Shown one piece after another: positions 31,514 through 33,986 of a stretch of 33,986 bases of DNA. A program made the translations under genes and the position numbers. The DNA lies in assembly GCF_900143565.1 (NCBI RefSeq), contig NZ_FREX01000002.1:691046-725031 (forward strand). Direction: 5' to 3'. The stretch's first letter is position 1. Every line of letters starts with the position of its first letter. The notes beneath the pieces were generated by a model. It was given only the letters and a program-made list of their open reading frames with translations, was not told where the DNA came from and searched no databases. The stretch comes from Pseudovibrio sp. Alg231-02. Lineage in GTDB: Bacteria > Pseudomonadota > Alphaproteobacteria > Rhizobiales > Stappiaceae.

Positions 31514-32381
31514 CCATTTTCATGCGGGCGACGTAGAGGGACAGGATCGCTGCGTTGGAGACGTTGAGGGATTTGATCTCTCCCGGCATGTCCAAGCGGG
31601 CGAGGGCGTCGCAGTTTTTGCGGACGCCTTCGCGGACACCTTTTCCTTCCGAGCCGAGGACCAGCAGGGTCTTATCCGTGAATGTTGTATTTTCGACGGA
31701 GTTCGGGCCTTCGCTGTCCAATGCGATTGCCTGATAGCCTTTATCTCTCATTTCATCGACAAAACGAGACATGTTCGGGACGCGGACGTGTTTGATCATA
31801 TCCAGCGCGCCACTTGCTGTTTTGGCAAGGACCGGGCCTTCTTCAGGTGCGTGACGGCGGGTGGTGACAACAGCGTCAGCACTCAAAGCGACAGCGGAGC
31901 GGAGGATTGCGCCGACATTGTGCGGATCGGTGACCTGATCGAGTGCCAGAACGAGTTGACCGTCCTGGAGTTCTTCCGGTCCATATTCAGGAAGGGCATC
32001 TACCAGCAGTGCAGCGCCCTGATGGACGGCATCTTTGCCAACCAGCTTGTCGATGTCGCGGGGGCTGGCTTCTTCAACCGGAACATCAATCTTCAGATTA
32101 CGCTCTTCCAGCCGCCGTAATGCGTTTTGCGTTATGAGGAGTTTGTGGCGAGTGCGTTCCGGGTTTCTAAAGGCGGCTTCAATGGTGTGAAGTCCATATA
32201 TATAGAAAGGACCGTCTTCAGCAGCTGATTTCTTCAGCCAGGGCTTGCCCTTTGAAAATCCACCAGACGGTTTTCCATCGGGCCGGCTTTTCTTATGGGG
32301 GCGATCATTGCCTCGCTCTGGGCTTTGCTCAGGGCTCCAGCGGTTGCCGCCTGCGCTCTTTTGTTTTTTAAAGTTGCTCAT
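31503..32381 (-). CDS. rlmB: 23S rRNA (guanosine-2'-O)-methyltransferase RlmB, SpoU/TrmH family
   Basis: RlmB methylates the 2'-OH of G2251 in the peptidyl-transferase region of 23S rRNA. The 292-residue product has a basic, probably disordered leader of about 60 residues and an L30e-like substrate-binding domain (about 60-135, FYIYGLHTIEAAFRNPERTR). The SPOUT catalytic domain carries all three motifs: DPHNVGAILRSA (Asn and Arg), VLGSEGKGVREG and SLNVSNAAILSLY, with its knot residues. GAGAGG lies ahead of the ATG at 32381. It is divergent from the tRNA-Tyr/tRNA-Gly/tuf transcription unit, an arrangement conserved in alphaproteobacteria. Confidence 0.93.
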   Translation of the reverse strand: MSNFKKQKSAGGNRWSPEQSPERGNDRPHKKSRPDGKPSGGFSKGKPWLKKSAAEDGPFYIYGLHTIEAAFRNPERTRHKLLITQNALRRLEERNLKIDVPVEEASPRDIDKLVGKDAVHQGAALLVDALPEYGPEELQDGQLVLALDQVTDPHNVGAILRSAVALSADAVVTTRRHAPEEGPVLAKTASGALDMIKHVRVPNMSRFVDEMRDKGYQAIALDSEGPNSVENTTFTDKTLLVLGSEGKGVREGVRKNCDALARLDMPGEIKSLNVSNAAILSLYVARMKMGLS

Positions 32382-32803
32382 AGCCTCTCGATACTCCGGT
32401 GATGTTTTCGCTTCAAGGGAATAAAGAGGGGAGACTAAACATTCCTTTTTTGCTGCTTATATAAAAAGAGCAGGTCCAGTGAATTTGAGAGGGTGTTCAT
32501 GTGTGGAATCTTTTCACTTTCCCAAAAAAAGAATTTGCACCAAAATTGCCGGGTTTGGTGTGAAGAGCTGTGATTTAGCAAGGTCATACGTAGATTCCGT
32601 CGGTTAGTTCTCCGACAAAAAAGGGGGAAAACTAACTGCCTTGTTGATTTTGCACAGGCACATGCAAAAGAGGCGTTGACAGATGGCGTTCTCAGCGGCA
32701 TAAACCGCGCCACAGGACGCGGCGCAACTGCTTAGCGGTTAAGCGGCGTGTTTGGCAAAACGAGTTTCAAAAAGTTCTCTTTTAGAGGATTTTGGTCGAT
32801 CTC
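32382..32803. other. divergent intergenic region rlmB / tRNA-Tyr
   Basis: About 420 bases holding the leftward rlmB promoter and the rightward tRNA-tuf promoter. A minus-strand frame at 32435-32713 has unlikely composition and no ribosome site and is not counted as a gene. Confidence 0.5.
32676..32705 (+). promoter_or_regulatory. promoter of the tRNA-Tyr/tRNA-Gly/tuf unit
   Basis: A perfect -35 TTGACA (32676-32681) is followed after 18 bases by ATAAAC (32700-32705). It lies about 95 bases before tRNA-Tyr, in the right place for the strong promoter of a stable-RNA and tuf transcript. The -10 is imperfect. Confidence 0.55.
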
Positions 32804-32888
32804 GGAGGAGTGCCCGAGTGGCTAAAGGGGGCGGACTGTAAATCCGCTGGCTATGCCTACGTTGGTTCGAATCCAACCTCCTCCACCA
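32804..32888 (+). tRNA. tRNA-Tyr (anticodon GTA)
   Basis: The 85-base gene includes an encoded CCA. The acceptor GGAGGAG pairs with CTCCTCC, the anticodon loop is CTGTAAA with anticodon GTA, and the long variable arm is typical of bacterial type II tRNA-Tyr. The T-arm is GTTGGTTCGAATCCAAC. It is co-directional with tRNA-Gly, 19 bases on. Confidence 0.97.
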
Positions 32889-32907
32889 TCGACTTGAAAT
32901 TGGTAAT

Positions 32908-32981
32908 GCGGGTGTAGCTCAATGGTAGAGCAGCAGCCTTCCAAGCTGAATACGAGGGTTCGATTCCCTTCACCCGCTCCA
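32908..32981 (+). tRNA. tRNA-Gly (anticodon TCC)
   Basis: The 74-base gene includes CCA. The acceptor GCGGGTG pairs with CACCCGC, the D-arm has GCTCAATGGTAGAGC, and the anticodon loop CTTCCAA gives TCC. It lies between tRNA-Tyr and tuf and is probably processed from the same transcript. Confidence 0.97.
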
Positions 32982-33087
32982 ATCTCTTCTCGCTCTTTGC
33001 TGGAGGTGTCCTAACAGAATCCTTGGGGTCTTTTATTGGCTTCAAGCCTTGATCGACGGAACTACGATTAAATAGAGAGCTACGCCC

Positions 33088-33986
33088 ATGGCGAAGGAAA
33101 AATTTGAACGTAATAAGCCGCACGTCAACATCGGCACAATCGGCCACGTTGATCACGGCAAAACTACGCTGACTGCTGCGATTACTAAATCTTTTGGTGA
33201 TTTTAAAGCATACGACGAAATTGACGGTGCTCCTGAAGAGCGCGCACGTGGTATCACTATCTCCACTGCGCACGTTGAGTATGAGACCGAAAATCGTCAC
33301 TACGCACACGTTGACTGCCCAGGCCACGCTGATTATGTGAAAAACATGATTACTGGTGCTGCGCAGATGGACGGCGCGATCCTCGTTGTTAACGCTGCAG
33401 ACGGCCCAATGCCTCAGACCCGTGAGCACATCCTGCTCGCTCGTCAGGTTGGTGTGCCTGCTCTGGTTGTCTTCATGAACAAAGTTGACCAGGTTGACGA
33501 CGAAGAGCTGCTTGAACTCGTAGAAATGGAAGTTCGTGAACTTCTTTCTTCCTACGAATTCCCAGGCGATGATATTCCAATCATTGCTGGTTCTGCACTT
33601 GCTGCTCTTGAAGACCGCGATGACGCGATCGGTAAAGACAAAATTGTAGAGCTGATGGCTGCAGTTGACGACTATATCCCAACTCCTGACCGTCCACGCG
33701 ATCTGCCATTCCTGATGCCGATCGAAGACGTGTTCTCTATCTCTGGCCGTGGTACTGTTGTAACCGGTCGTGTAGAGCGTGGCATCGTTCACGTTGGTGA
33801 CGAAGTTGAGATCGTTGGCGTTAAAGACACATCTAAGACCACTGTTACTGGTGTTGAAATTTTCCGCAGTCTGCTCGACCAGGGCGAAGCTGGCGACAAC
33901 ATCGGTGCATTGATCCGTTGTGTTGGTCGTGAAGATGTTGAGCGTGGCCAGGTTCTTTGTAAACCAGGTTCCGTTACTCCTCACAC
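33088..33986 (+). CDS. tuf: elongation factor Tu, 3' end beyond right edge
   Basis: EF-Tu carries aminoacyl-tRNA to the ribosome as a GTP complex. The 299 visible residues begin [20 protein letters not shown] and hold all GTPase motifs: G1 GHVDHGKT, G2 in RGITIST, G3 DCPGH, G4 NKVD and G5 SAL. Domain 2 then follows ([18 protein letters not shown]). The intact protein is about 390-395 residues, so roughly the last quarter lies outside the window. The segment [19 protein letters not shown] has Cys at two places where Gly/Lys and Ala are more usual. It follows tRNA-Gly in the conserved tRNA-tuf unit. Confidence 0.97.
   Translation, partial: MAKEKFERNKPHVNIGTIGHVDHGKTTLTAAITKSFGDFKAYDEIDGAPEERARGITISTAHVEYETENRHYAHVDCPGHADYVKNMITGAAQMDGAILVVNAADGPMPQTREHILLARQVGVPALVVFMNKVDQVDDEELLELVEMEVRELLSSYEFPGDDIPIIAGSALAALEDRDDAIGKDKIVELMAAVDDYIPTPDRPRDLPFLMPIEDVFSISGRGTVVTGRVERGIVHVGDEVEIVGVKDTSKTTVTGVEIFRSLLDQGEAGDNIGALIRCVGREDVERGQVLCKPGSVTPH

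Noticed and set aside
32857-33984. Minus-strand open frame of 375 codons
   Set aside because: It is antisense to tuf and the two tRNA genes; the plus strand carries unmistakable EF-Tu motifs.
1-33986. CRISPR array
   Set aside because: No regularly spaced direct repeats with unique spacers were seen; the only short clustered repeats are the attachment-like ones at 28432-28600.

Overview
The window looks like the chromosome of a marine alphaproteobacterium of mid GC content, most likely Pseudovibrio or a close Stappiaceae relative. This is inferred from the right end, which carries tRNA-Thr, rlmB, tRNA-Tyr, tRNA-Gly and tuf in the order familiar from this class, and from the accessory genes (orphan type VI secretion cargo loci, a BCCT-transporter catabolic operon). 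The species is inference, not proof.

Layout. (1) 1-617: the 5' part of an unrecognised gene leaving the left edge on the minus strand. (2) 660-9568: an orphan type VI secretion (T6SS) cargo island. It has a near-consensus sigma-54 promoter preceded by GCCA-N4-TGGC inverted repeats, then hcp, a small gene, a glycine/alanine-rich membrane-active candidate effector with an overlapping three-helix membrane protein (likely immunity), vgrG, a DUF2169 adaptor, a PAAR-like (DUF4150-type) protein ending in a predicted HNH/Endo VII nuclease, and a beta-propeller-like likely immunity protein. No T6SS sheath, baseplate or membrane-complex genes are present, so the island must use a T6SS encoded elsewhere. 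(3) 9569-13575: a patchwork with a short tyrosine recombinase, small membrane and secreted proteins, a truncated gene, a GST and an IS110 remnant, probably a rearrangement zone. (4) 13618-21584: a LysR regulator divergent from a six-gene operon: aldehyde dehydrogenase, M19-dipeptidase-like protein lacking part of its metal site, BCCT transporter with an altered aromatic box, a 566-residue protein of unknown family, a DUF3726-type protein and RidA. It reads as an uptake and catabolic pathway for an unidentified small, probably nitrogenous, compound and is the strongest candidate for undescribed biology here. (5) 22126-28667: a P4-like satellite or island remnant (small genes, AlpA-like HTH, primase N-domain protein, TOPRIM/ATPase primase-helicase, a possible C4-type antisense RNA, a small coiled protein and terminator). 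It is followed by a 451-residue tail-anchored protein of unknown function and by attachment-like repeats beside tRNA-Thr. No integrase is seen beside that tRNA. (6) 28668-33986: the conserved tRNA/rlmB/tuf block, interrupted by a decayed response-regulator gene and a possible cysteine-protease-like protein.

How the parts work together: the T6SS island packages two separate candidate effector-immunity modules, one behind hcp and one behind vgrG. The catabolic operon combines regulation (LysR), uptake (BCCT), conversion (M19-like, 566-residue protein, DUF3726), aldehyde oxidation (ALDH) and clearance of reactive enamine/imine intermediates (RidA). All functional assignments come from reading motifs by eye; no database search was possible.
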